Source of the DNA: JAFGUB01 sp050305515
Lineage (GTDB): Bacteria > Campylobacterota > Campylobacteria > Campylobacterales > Sulfurimonadaceae
Assembly: GCA_050305515.1 (NCBI GenBank)
Contig: JBNLFL010000038.1
Span: forward strand, 39,024 to 103,023
Reading direction: 5' to 3'
Length of the DNA: 64,000 bases
Within the stretch, counting starts at the first letter, position 1, and each line of letters starts with the position of its first letter. Below, one piece after another: positions 45,403 to 54,770 of the stretch. The notes under the pieces are model-generated. The model had not been told where the DNA came from. It was given only the letters and a program-made list of their open reading frames with translations, and searched no databases. The position numbers and the translations under genes are program-made.

Positions 45403-46590
45403 ATGCAAGGCTTGGATTTGTTCAATACGCATATAAGCACCCTTGTCGTCTCGTCCGAAAAAAACGATTTTGACAGAAGTTTGCTCTCTTTTTTACAGCA
45501 GATTGAATACATCGGTCTGTCTGACGGATTGGAATATGCCATTTTACATAAACCGTCCATCATATTTTTTGACAACATTCCCGCCGAAGAGATTTTGAAA
45601 TTCCGGCACAAAAACTACCAGACCCGATTTATTGTCTACTACTCCAGCGATACCTGCGATCAAGAGAAACTTCTGCCATGCCACATCACCAAAATACTTC
45701 TTAAAACCTGTACGGCAGAGTCCCTGTCTCAGGCATTCATGGAAGCCAAAACCGAACTTGAGAATTTACAGGAGACGTTTTTGCTGCAACTTGGCAATAA
45801 CTATGCCTGGCAAAGATCCCGGCGTATTTTGTACGATACCCATTTCAGTCAGGTCGAATTATCCAAAAACGAGAGCCTTCTGCTGGAAATTTTTGTAGAA
45901 AATGCCAATCATACACTCTCATGCGAACACATTCTCAACCATTTCGATACGCTTAATGCCTCCATTAGCGTGCGAACCCTTAGAAATCTCGTAACATCGC
46001 TCCGTAAAAAAGTCTCCAAAGAGCTCATCCAGAATATTTATGGTGACGGTTACCGTTTTATCATCCAGCCTTCGAAAAACCACCTCACGCTTGAAAATTT
46101 CAACAGACTTGCCAATATTCTTGCCTCAGAAGAGAACCGCAATGAAATGCAGCAAAAATTTTGCGATGAACTGCTGATGCTTTACAATACGGACCGGTCA
46201 TTCACCATGTATATCGATTTTGAAAACGGATGCATCAAAGTTCCCTGCGAAGCATCCGTTGCGAAATATCCCGGAGCGTATAAAAAAGGGATTGACATTC
46301 CCCTTATCAAGGAGCAATTCGATGCTTTTGATATCATTACAAGCGTCAGCGACCCGGTCATACTCGGCGAAAATTTCCTGAAAAAAGCCGAGCGAAGCGA
46401 TCCGGAAACCTGGAGCCACATGCTCATGCCACGTTCCGCACTCATTTACTACTTTATGGTGAACGATGTCATGTGGATGGCAGGATTGCACCAATGCAGC
46501 TACGAACGGCGATGGAGCCAGGAGGAGGTAATTTTCCTCAAACACGCCGTTCACAATCTCAGAAACCGCATGATTGCATTGATGCAATGA
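45403..46590 (+). CDS. Receiver-like winged-helix transcription regulator
   Basis: 395 residues. Residues 1-115 look like a degenerate response-regulator receiver (TLVVSSEKNDFDRSLLSFLQ, IIFFDNIP) without clear phospho-Asp surroundings. Residues about 125-220 form an OmpR-type winged helix (LSKNESLLLEIFVENANHTL, SVRTLRNLVTSLRKKV, IYGDGYRFI). The C-terminal 165 residues resemble a GAF-like sensor fold but are not certain. No ribosome site precedes the ATG; the start follows a 36-bp hairpin. It may control itself, the PhnD/GGDEF-EAL pair and the surface-protein cluster, which share the CGTGACAATTG sites. Confidence 0.75.
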   Translation: MQGLDLFNTHISTLVVSSEKNDFDRSLLSFLQQIEYIGLSDGLEYAILHKPSIIFFDNIPAEEILKFRHKNYQTRFIVYYSSDTCDQEKLLPCHITKILLKTCTAESLSQAFMEAKTELENLQETFLLQLGNNYAWQRSRRILYDTHFSQVELSKNESLLLEIFVENANHTLSCEHILNHFDTLNASISVRTLRNLVTSLRKKVSKELIQNIYGDGYRFIIQPSKNHLTLENFNRLANILASEENRNEMQQKFCDELLMLYNTDRSFTMYIDFENGCIKVPCEASVAKYPGAYKKGIDIPLIKEQFDAFDIITSVSDPVILGENFLKKAERSDPETWSHMLMPRSALIYYFMVNDVMWMAGLHQCSYERRWSQEEVIFLKHAVHNLRNRMIALMQ

Positions 46591-46697
46591 TATTTTTATG
46601 CTTTACATGTAAGAAAATCTAATACTTAGCTCCCGTCTCGGTAACAGCACTCTCAAGCCCATTAACAACGTTTCAAAACAGGATCGTGTCAGGAAAA

Positions 46698-46716
46698 GGC
46701 GTGACAATTGAATGAA
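46698..46716 (+). promoter_or_regulatory. Second plus-strand copy of the GCGTGACAATTG element
   Basis: GGCGTGACAATTGAATGAA differs by one base from 45330-45348 (A for G). It lies 64 bp before the ATG of the small ORF, so the same factor may act on the regulator gene and on the protease and surface-protein cluster. The remainder of 46591-46779 holds a TTACATGTAA (46603) and no gene. Confidence 0.5.
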
Positions 46717-46779
46717 ACTCTTTCGTTACCATGTTTCGCATCAAAACGATATCCACCTCAAAGGAGGATGATCCATTCT

Positions 46780-46908
46780 ATGAACCCTTTCAATGCCAAA
46801 TTTTCACCGGAGTTTCCGTGTTTATTGCATGAAACCGGCGGTTCGATCATGCTTAGCACCTATTTGATTGCAGAGTCAACAAATGATGATGCCTTCAGCC
46901 TAACATGA
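46780..46908 (+). CDS. 42-residue ORF ahead of a subtilisin-like protease
   Basis: A small ORF with a near-perfect AAAGGAGG ribosome site (46760-46767), 12 nt before the ATG at 46780; a second in-frame ATG at 46768 is too close to it. The product contains FPCLLHETGGSIMLSTYLIA and has no signal peptide. Its TGA overlaps the protease ATG (46905), which has no ribosome site of its own, so translation of this ORF would drive the protease. It may be a leader for coupling, or a peptide product acted on by the protease. Coding status is inferred. Confidence 0.5.
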   Translation: MNPFNAKFSPEFPCLLHETGGSIMLSTYLIAESTNDDAFSLT

Positions 46909-47957
46909 AATTGATTGTAATAAGTTTACTTATGGTCTTATCACTCTTTGCAAAAGAGTCATGCATCACAAACTTTCAAAAACAGATCTGCGGTGACTTT
47001 ACACTCCTTGGCAGCGTCATCATCAATTCACCCCTTTCCAAACAAGCACTCAAAGAAAAACTCAACAAACCCATCAAACAGATAGCGTTTTTAGAAAATT
47101 CCAACCTCTATTTGGTAGATGCAAATGATTCGCTGGAGTACGCCAAAGCGTTAGCAGAAAAAGCGTATGTCATCTACGCGCAACCCAATATATCTCAAAC
47201 AAAAAATCTGAATGTTCAACCATCCCAAAACATCACGCAACACTACAACCTCGAAGAAACGTGGAAAAGCTCACAAGGAGAAGGTGTCACCATCGCCATC
47301 ATCGATGACGGCTTTAATATGGATCATGAAGATTTAAAAGGGGTGAATGTTCTCTTCTCTTACGATGCAGACAATAAAAACCTGGATGCCTCTGAAAAAC
47401 TAAACATCGACACACACGGCACACAGGTCGCGGGCATTATCTTTGCCCGGCACAACGGATTTGGCATTGACGGTATCGCCCCAAAAGCAGATCTGATAAC
47501 CATCAGACAAACGACCAATATCACCTCCGATACGATTGTTGCTTTCACGGTCGCTCAAAAAGCAAAAGCTCATATCATCAACTGCAGCTGGAACTCGCCT
47601 CTGCTTCTTGAGCCCGTATATGACGTTATCAAATATCTGTCCAAAAATATAGCCATCGTCTTTGCCGCAGGCAACAACTATAAAGCGATACAGCCTCTTA
47701 GCATCGAAGCGTCGATTCCCGAAGTTATCACCGTAGGTGCAACACAACAATACAGCAATTACGGTGAGATGGTAGATTTTATCATACCCAGCGGGGTCAT
47801 GAGCACAAAACCAAACGGAACATACGGAGCCTTTGGCGGTACTTCTGCTACGGCTCCCATTATTAGCGGACTGTTAGCGCTAAAGATGAGCCAAAATCCC
47901 CATACTGCCTATTCGAGACTCGTCGCGGATTTAAAAAGGGAGTTACATGGCAACTGA
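46905..47957 (+). CDS. Exported subtilisin-like (S8) serine protease
   Basis: 350 residues with a signal peptide (KLIVISLLMVLSLFAK), a short propeptide-like region (about 20-105) and an S8 domain with Asp134 (TIAIIDDGF), His171 (THGTQVAG), oxyanion Asn257 (AAGNN) and Ser314 (GGTSATAP). The triad is complete. It starts a coupled set with a TIGR03032-type protein and a giant surface protein, so maturation or release of that surface protein is a reasonable guess. Confidence 0.85.
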   Translation: MKLIVISLLMVLSLFAKESCITNFQKQICGDFTLLGSVIINSPLSKQALKEKLNKPIKQIAFLENSNLYLVDANDSLEYAKALAEKAYVIYAQPNISQTKNLNVQPSQNITQHYNLEETWKSSQGEGVTIAIIDDGFNMDHEDLKGVNVLFSYDADNKNLDASEKLNIDTHGTQVAGIIFARHNGFGIDGIAPKADLITIRQTTNITSDTIVAFTVAQKAKAHIINCSWNSPLLLEPVYDVIKYLSKNIAIVFAAGNNYKAIQPLSIEASIPEVITVGATQQYSNYGEMVDFIIPSGVMSTKPNGTYGAFGGTSATAPIISGLLALKMSQNPHTAYSRLVADLKRELHGN

Positions 47958-49119
47958 AAAAAAAGATGAAGCCTTGGCGCAAGAGCCGGAGTTTGATTTC
48001 TCAAGCACCCATACCGATAACTTCCCCAAGATACTCAAAGCGCTCAATATCTCACTCGCGGTGACGAGCTATCAGAGTGCGCGTCTTATCTTCATCCGCA
48101 GTGACGGCGAGACAATCGACACCCGCTTCAAGACCTTCCCACGCCCTATGGGCATCTACGCCGATGAGAGCAGAATCACACTCGGAACATTCAACCAAGT
48201 AGTAGAGTTTAAACGAAGCGATAGACTTTTACAAGAGATACACTCAGGCGCTCTTGATGACACTGCAAACTTTTCTAAAAAAGTGCTTGAAAAAGATAAA
48301 GAGCAGATGGAGCAGCTACGAAAACAAAGAGAAAAGGAGATAAACGATGTGAAACAATCCGATTCTCTTTATCTACACCGTGCTGCTTTAATAACAGGAA
48401 TGATAAACATCCATGACATCGCATGGGGAGATGAGGGACTCTGGGTAGTGAACTCCACCTTTTCATGCCTCTCAACTCTCTCTCCAGATAGCTCTTTTAT
48501 AGCAAGATGGAAACCCAAGTTTATCTCACAACTTGTCCCGGAAGACAGATGCCACCTAAACGGAATGGCGATGTTAAACGGTCGTCCAAAATATGTAACA
48601 ACTTTCAATATGGAAGATAGCCGTGACTCATGGAGTGAGGGACGCATCGACTACGGAACCCTTATAGACATAGACACCGATGAGATACTGATTGAGGGGA
48701 TGATAATGCCGCACTCTCCAAAAGTGCATAAGGGTGAAATCTATGTTTGCGAATCGGGTTTAGGCGTAGTGTGGAAATATAACCCGATCACAAAAGAAAA
48801 AAACCAAGTTGTAAAACTTCAAGGCTTCACACGAGGGCTCTACTTTTATGGTGGAGTGATGTTTGTAGGGACTAGTAAAGTAAGAGCCAGTGAGATAAAA
48901 AACCCCGCACCGATATCTACTATGTACGATGAAACTTACGCAGGAGTATGGATGATAAATTTAGAAGACAATACAGAGATAGCACATATAAAGTTTGGTG
49001 GAGATGTTGACCAGATCTATGACATTGCAATTATTCCGGATAGCACGATGCCCGAACTGTTACATGTAAGCAGTTCACTGACACGACACTTATTTGACTT
49101 TGAGGAGATGAGGATATGA
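47947..49119 (+). CDS. TIGR03032/DUF4915-like protein
   Basis: 390 residues without a signal peptide. The centre and C-terminus carry the pattern I associate with the TIGR03032 (DUF4915) family: HDIAWGDEGLWVVNSTFSCL, PEDRCHLNGMAMLNGRPKYV, MPHSPKVHKGEIYVCESGLG and GFTRGLYFYGGVMFVGTS, suggesting a beta-propeller-like fold. Biochemical function is unknown. The genes for the protease before it and the giant surface protein after it overlap it by 11 and 4 bp, so the three products are probably made in step. Confidence 0.75.
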   Translation: MATEKKDEALAQEPEFDFSSTHTDNFPKILKALNISLAVTSYQSARLIFIRSDGETIDTRFKTFPRPMGIYADESRITLGTFNQVVEFKRSDRLLQEIHSGALDDTANFSKKVLEKDKEQMEQLRKQREKEINDVKQSDSLYLHRAALITGMINIHDIAWGDEGLWVVNSTFSCLSTLSPDSSFIARWKPKFISQLVPEDRCHLNGMAMLNGRPKYVTTFNMEDSRDSWSEGRIDYGTLIDIDTDEILIEGMIMPHSPKVHKGEIYVCESGLGVVWKYNPITKEKNQVVKLQGFTRGLYFYGGVMFVGTSKVRASEIKNPAPISTMYDETYAGVWMINLEDNTEIAHIKFGGDVDQIYDIAIIPDSTMPELLHVSSSLTRHLFDFEEMRI

Positions 49120-52100
49120 AAAAAATAAAACTAGCAGGAGCACTACTCCCCGCGCTACTTTTTGGCGCACCCGCACAAGCAAGCAGTAGAGGAGTTAGCC
49201 GAAGCAGCCGCAGAGGTTTTAAAGCACTCAGTGTTCAAAAAGAGAGCTTACATGTAAAAGAGTTGCAACAAGAGCAAAAGCTAGCACAAAAAGACCCGTT
49301 TACCCTTTTTGGTGCTAATAAAGCTCACAAAGTTTCTAAAGAAGAGCAAGCAAGTGATGTTTTAAGCTTTTTAGAAAGTGAAGGCTTACTTGATAGTAAT
49401 ACACAGAAGAGAAGTAGAGAGAGTGGGGAAAATACAAATAGGAAAGAGTTTGCAAGTTCATGCAAGAGCCAGAGCGGCGCTGGTCCTTGTGTTAAGAATG
49501 CTCCTGCTTGCTCGACATTTCTTGGTGACGTATACTTTACAACCGATTATTGCGGTAACCCCCCTGCTGGTGACACCACCGCTCCAACTGCAACAGTTCA
49601 AACAATTACAGATATAACATCAGCAGGTGGGACAAGCTTTACTATCGATGTACAATATGTGGATGCAGATAGTGATATCGGTACGGCAAGTACGGATGAT
49701 ATTAAAGTCACTTATGGCGGTAGTACATTAAACCCTACAGGTGCAGCAATACAAAGTGGAAGCTTAAAAGATGTAACAATTCGATATACGTTTACCCCTC
49801 CGGGAGGCTCATGGGATAGCGGGGATAACAACACCTATACAGTAGCACTTGGAACAGGACCGATGCAAGATGCTTCAAGTAATGCTGTTACATCCCTAGC
49901 AGGTGACACAAGCTTTACTGTAAATATTCCATCCGATACCACCCCTCCTGTAGTTCAAAGCATCGCCCCGACAGGAAGTCCTGCACAAAACGCCACATCC
50001 GTAACCTTTAGAGTAACTTTTGATGAGAGTGCCAACAATGTCTCAACCGATGATTTTACCCTTACAAAAACAGGCTCAGCAGACGGCGCTATAGCTTCGG
50101 TTTCAGCTTCAAGCGGAACAACCATAGATGTAACGGTAAATAGCATCAGTGGTGCTGGAACACTTAGATTAGATCTAAACTCAAATACAAATATTATAGA
50201 TGACAGTGGAAATGGAAATAATACAAACGGCTATGTGAGCGCCTATACAAGCGGAACGGCTCATACTGTAGATAGGGTTGCCCCCACCGTCACCTCCATC
50301 GACCGCAAAACCCCGGTCAGCACACCCACCAACGCCGATACTTTAGTGTTTACCGTCACCTTCAGCGAAGCGGTGAGCAATCTCGATATCACCGACTTCA
50401 GTGCTTCAGGCACCACAGGAACGGTTACCAATGTCGCCAGCGCGGGAGGTAATGCGTATGACGTCACCATTAGCGGCGGCGACCTTGCGAGTGTCAATGC
50501 CACCGTCACTCTTGCATTCGCAGGAGGGCAGGATATTACCGATGGCGTGGGACTGGCCCTGAGCAACACCACTCCAACCGGCACCAACAACCCCTCTTAC
50601 GTGCTTGACAACACCTTACCAACGCTCAGCAGCGTCACTATCGCCTCAAGCAACAGCGACACCACAAAAGCCAAAACGGGTGACACCATTACCCTCTCCA
50701 TCACCGCAAATGAATCACTTTCGGCTGCACCGACCGTAACAATTGCAGGCCACAGCGTGACGGCAACGTCAGCAGGCGGTAACAGCTATACGGCCACTTA
50801 TACCATGATCGCAGGCGATGGTGAGGGTGCCGTGGCCTTCACCGTAGACTTCAGCGATACGGCAGGCAATGCCGGTACGCAGGTAACAGCCGTCACAAGT
50901 GGCAGTAATGTGACATTTGACAGGACCATCCCAACTGCAACGCTCTCTCCGCTCGACAACGCCACCAACGTCGCCACCACTGCCAATCTTGTTCTCAATA
51001 TGAGCGAGAACGTTTCTAAAGGCAGCGGCGATATCGTCATCTACAACAGCTCAAATACAGTCATCGAGACCATCCCCGTGACTGATGCCAAAGTGAGCAT
51101 TAGTGGTACTACCGTGACCATCAATCCCGACGCCACCCTCGCACTCAACACCGGCCATTATGTACAGATCGCCAGTACGGCCTTTGTCGATGCCGCCGGT
51201 AACGCCTACGCGGGCATCAGTGACACCACCAGCTGGAGCTTCACCACCATCAACAACCAGCCGCCGAGCATCAGCGGCACCGTCGCCTCGCAGGCCGTCA
51301 ACGACAACGCGACCATCGACCCGTTTACTTCGGTGACCCTGACGGAACCTGACGATGACAATGTCACACTGACAATTACGCTCGATGATGACGCCAAGGG
51401 AACACTCAGCGGTGCGGGACTCTCCGGAAGCGGGCCGTACACGTTGGCAAGCGACACGGCGGCCAACGTCCAGAGCAAGCTGCGTGCATTAACCTTTACA
51501 CCTACACCCAACCGTATCCGTCCCAACTCCACGGAGAGTACGTCTTTCTCCATCTCCGCATCCGACGGAACGCTCTCCGGCGATGACAACACCACAAGTG
51601 TTATCGTTACGGGCATTAACGATCCTTCCGTCATGACGCTCGCACAAAGCACAATCAACGTCACGGACCTCCAGAGCGACAGCTACAGAAACCTCTTTAG
51701 CGGTGCGACGTTTAGCGATGCCGACGGCGGTGTCGCTACCAACGCCAACCTTCTCATTGCTGCTGATGGCAATTCCGGTAGCGGTTCCGAGCATGGAGGG
51801 CTTAACGGCAAAAGCCTCGATCATCTTAGAGTCGATACCAACGGAACCGGCTTCAGCATCGATTTCAATACGACCACGAATGAGAACACACTCTATTACA
51901 ACAGCGCCTATGTCGGGGTACTCGGCGGCGGCACCGGGCTCTCCCCGCTTGTCGTGAAATTCGCTTCCGATGCCAACAGCTCCATCGTCGAAAAAATCCT
52001 GCAAAACATCCAGTGGCGCAACCGTGCCAACACCCCGTTTGGCTCGCGCCTTTTTGAACTCATCATGAGCTATAACTACAGCGGCACCGATTACGAATAC

Positions 52101-54746
52101 CGCGACGTCAACCTCACCGTAAACGTCTCCGGAGCCAATGAAGCCCCGCGTCACCGTACCAACACCGTACTTGGTGACATCAATGCCGCTGCCGTCTCCA
52201 AAGAGTTTGTCGCGCTTGGCTGGCACCTCGACCGCGGTCCGGGAGACTTTTTCGGAAATGAAAGCTTTAACGGTGATACCCGCATGAAAGTCAGTGTCAA
52301 CGATTCGGGTATCTCGCGTCAGGGTTACCTCTACGAGACTGAAGATGCCACAAAAGTCTCCGTGGACATTTACGTACCATCAGATTGGGGTGTTGTTAAC
52401 GGCGATGCCAAGGCAGCGCTGTGGATCAACGCTTTTAAAGACGATGGCGAACGGGTCAACTACCCTCTTGCACAGATTGTTCAAGTCGCAGGTGAGCCGT
52501 CACCTTCAAAAGTGCAGTTTTACAGCGATGTTCTAGGAGATTACATCACGCAGATGTTCCCCACAGACGTGAAGCTTGACAGTTGGATGACCATCACCGT
52601 CGAAACGCGTGACGGAAATGTCTACTTCTCGCTCACCGGGGAAAACAATGACAGCAGCTCCTTTACCCTGACCGGTGAAGAGCTGGGTACATCACTTACT
52701 GCATTGTGGCAGGCGGGTGTCGTCGGTTCGAATGCGGCTTCGGGTGAAAGTTATGACATCTACTTCGACAACCTGACCTTCAATACCGGGAATGCCGACA
52801 CCAACAGCACCTGGAGAAACTACGCCATGAGCCAGAATACGCCGCAGACCTTTACGGATCTTCTGGTGGCGGATGTCGATAATGCAGATACCCTCACCAC
52901 CGTGTTAAGCACTACGGCCGGAACACTGGTTGAGGGTGCCGGTTCGGGGGCTTCCGTTACCGGAAGCGGCAGTTCGACACTCAGCATTTCAGGCACCGTT
53001 GCGCAAATCAATGCGGCACTTGGCGGTATGGTATTTACGCCGACACCCAACCTTGGCGGAGTACGAACCATTAACGTTACGACGACCGACAACGGCGGTC
53101 TGAGTGATACCGACACGCTCGTTCTTACCATTGACGGCGGACCGGTGGTTGACCTTGGCGGCGACGGCGGTTCCGGCGATCTTTCCGGAAGTTACACCGA
53201 AAACGACGGAGCGACGCTTGAAGCGTCATCGGCAACCATTGTTGAACCCAACGGCGACAATCTCAACCGTTTGATTATTGAGCTGACCAATCCGCAAGAC
53301 GGTGCCAGTGAACGTATTTCACTCGCCGGACACCCCGACGGAGACGTTGTCGGCAGTATTACGGTGACCTACGACAGCGATACGCAGATTACGCTCAGCG
53401 GTGATACCGATGCGATTACTTATCAGGCACTGTTGCGAACATTGCAGTATGAAAACAGCAGCGATACCATCAGCACGATCAGCCGCACCATTACATGTAA
53501 AGCACGTGACATTAACGATTTCGAAGGTGCGACGGTCACCCTGACCCTTGCTGTCACCGCGCTTAACGACGCCCCGGTTATCGATGCCATTTCCAATCGC
53601 AATGCGGATGAAGACTTTGCACCCTTTAGCATTACCCTCGGTGCCACCGATGCCGAGAACGATCCTCTGACCTTCGATGCCGCATCCGGCGATACTTCCA
53701 AAGCTACCGTCAGTGTGAGCGGAACGACACTGAACGTCTATTCCGTACCCGATGCCAACGGTCAGGTAACCATCGACGTCAACGTCACCGACGGCAATCT
53801 TTCCGACAGCACCAGCTTCATTCTGACCATCAATCCGCAGACGGAACCTGACAGCGACTTTGACGGTATTCCCGACGCAACGGACAACTGTGTAGATATT
53901 GCCAACCCGGCCCAAAGCGATCAGGACAATGACGGCATCGGCGATCTGTGTGACGCCACGCCGACACCGCCGATTGGATCACAGCCTGATGCCGACAACG
54001 ACGGTGTCGCTGACAGTACCGACAACTGTCCGAACGATTACAATCCGAACCAGTCCAATATTGACAACGACGCCTACGGCGATGTCTGCGACAGTGATTC
54101 GCAGGCACTGAGCGTATCGGAAGATTTTACGCCCTCACCCGGCGGTACGACGACTGGAAGCACCGATGTCACCGTCACCGTTGCGACCATTGCGAAAACC
54201 AATCCGACGGATGGCAGCGAAGTCGCTACGACCTACAGTGCCAGCATTACCGTTACGCCTGCCGCTACGATGCCGCCTGATCCGCAGCCGGGTGATGTGA
54301 CACCACCTGCCGGCTCACTCGCACCGTTTGACATCACGGCAACCAACAGCGACCACTCTCAGGACGGGTATGCCATTACCGTAACGTTCACGCTGCCATC
54401 AGACTCGACAGACATTTATGAGGGATGCTGGAAATACGGCTTTGAAACCGAAGCGGATAAAAACAGCAGTAACGCTCATTGGTACGACCTGGGCACGCTG
54501 GCTGCAAACGGCGACGGAACCGGTTACACGATCTCCGCTGACGGAAAAACCCTCAGTGTCACCCTGATAGACGGACTCCGGGGCGATAACGACCTGCTTG
54601 AAAACGGTGATATTATCGATCCGATATCACCTGTAGTCAGAGCGGCTTCACCCGTTACCGTACCGCTTTTCGGTCCGCTTGGAGCTGCGCTCATAACCCT
54701 TCTCTTCGGATTCGCAGCTACCAGACGCTTAAAAAAGACGTATTAA
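49116..54746 (+). CDS. Giant Ig/cadherin-like surface protein with C-terminal sorting tag
   Basis: 1876 residues: signal peptide, a Lys/Arg-rich segment, then a series of Ig-like and cadherin-like domains (repeats such as PTVTSIDRKTPVSTPTNADT and DAPVIDAISNRNADEDFAPF), a LamG/concanavalin-like domain in the middle (about 1015-1220), two thrombospondin type 3 calcium repeats (DSDFDGIPDATDNC, DADNDGVADSTDNC), a choice-of-anchor U-like domain (YDLGTLAANGDGTGY, LIDGLRGDNDLLENG) and a C-terminal tag of Pro-Leu-Phe, hydrophobic helix and Arg-Arg-Leu-Lys-Lys. It is probably exported, anchored or processed at that tag and used for adhesion. The first part, to about 50280, is more AT-rich than the rest. 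Confidence 0.8.
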   Translation: MKKIKLAGALLPALLFGAPAQASSRGVSRSSRRGFKALSVQKESLHVKELQQEQKLAQKDPFTLFGANKAHKVSKEEQASDVLSFLESEGLLDSNTQKRSRESGENTNRKEFASSCKSQSGAGPCVKNAPACSTFLGDVYFTTDYCGNPPAGDTTAPTATVQTITDITSAGGTSFTIDVQYVDADSDIGTASTDDIKVTYGGSTLNPTGAAIQSGSLKDVTIRYTFTPPGGSWDSGDNNTYTVALGTGPMQDASSNAVTSLAGDTSFTVNIPSDTTPPVVQSIAPTGSPAQNATSVTFRVTFDESANNVSTDDFTLTKTGSADGAIASVSASSGTTIDVTVNSISGAGTLRLDLNSNTNIIDDSGNGNNTNGYVSAYTSGTAHTVDRVAPTVTSIDRKTPVSTPTNADTLVFTVTFSEAVSNLDITDFSASGTTGTVTNVASAGGNAYDVTISGGDLASVNATVTLAFAGGQDITDGVGLALSNTTPTGTNNPSYVLDNTLPTLSSVTIASSNSDTTKAKTGDTITLSITANESLSAAPTVTIAGHSVTATSAGGNSYTATYTMIAGDGEGAVAFTVDFSDTAGNAGTQVTAVTSGSNVTFDRTIPTATLSPLDNATNVATTANLVLNMSENVSKGSGDIVIYNSSNTVIETIPVTDAKVSISGTTVTINPDATLALNTGHYVQIASTAFVDAAGNAYAGISDTTSWSFTTINNQPPSISGTVASQAVNDNATIDPFTSVTLTEPDDDNVTLTITLDDDAKGTLSGAGLSGSGPYTLASDTAANVQSKLRALTFTPTPNRIRPNSTESTSFSISASDGTLSGDDNTTSVIVTGINDPSVMTLAQSTINVTDLQSDSYRNLFSGATFSDADGGVATNANLLIAADGNSGSGSEHGGLNGKSLDHLRVDTNGTGFSIDFNTTTNENTLYYNSAYVGVLGGGTGLSPLVVKFASDANSSIVEKILQNIQWRNRANTPFGSRLFELIMSYNYSGTDYEYRDVNLTVNVSGANEAPRHRTNTVLGDINAAAVSKEFVALGWHLDRGPGDFFGNESFNGDTRMKVSVNDSGISRQGYLYETEDATKVSVDIYVPSDWGVVNGDAKAALWINAFKDDGERVNYPLAQIVQVAGEPSPSKVQFYSDVLGDYITQMFPTDVKLDSWMTITVETRDGNVYFSLTGENNDSSSFTLTGEELGTSLTALWQAGVVGSNAASGESYDIYFDNLTFNTGNADTNSTWRNYAMSQNTPQTFTDLLVADVDNADTLTTVLSTTAGTLVEGAGSGASVTGSGSSTLSISGTVAQINAALGGMVFTPTPNLGGVRTINVTTTDNGGLSDTDTLVLTIDGGPVVDLGGDGGSGDLSGSYTENDGATLEASSATIVEPNGDNLNRLIIELTNPQDGASERISLAGHPDGDVVGSITVTYDSDTQITLSGDTDAITYQALLRTLQYENSSDTISTISRTITCKARDINDFEGATVTLTLAVTALNDAPVIDAISNRNADEDFAPFSITLGATDAENDPLTFDAASGDTSKATVSVSGTTLNVYSVPDANGQVTIDVNVTDGNLSDSTSFILTINPQTEPDSDFDGIPDATDNCVDIANPAQSDQDNDGIGDLCDATPTPPIGSQPDADNDGVADSTDNCPNDYNPNQSNIDNDAYGDVCDSDSQALSVSEDFTPSPGGTTTGSTDVTVTVATIAKTNPTDGSEVATTYSASITVTPAATMPPDPQPGDVTPPAGSLAPFDITATNSDHSQDGYAITVTFTLPSDSTDIYEGCWKYGFETEADKNSSNAHWYDLGTLAANGDGTGYTISADGKTLSVTLIDGLRGDNDLLENGDIIDPISPVVRAASPVTVPLFGPLGAALITLLFGFAATRRLKKTY

Positions 54747-54770
54747 CAGAAACGGCCGCTTGAAGATGCC

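Noticed and set aside
46768..46770. ATG at 46768 as start of the small ORF
   Set aside because: It directly abuts the AAAGGAGG site, leaving no spacer; ATG 46780 in the same frame is more workable.
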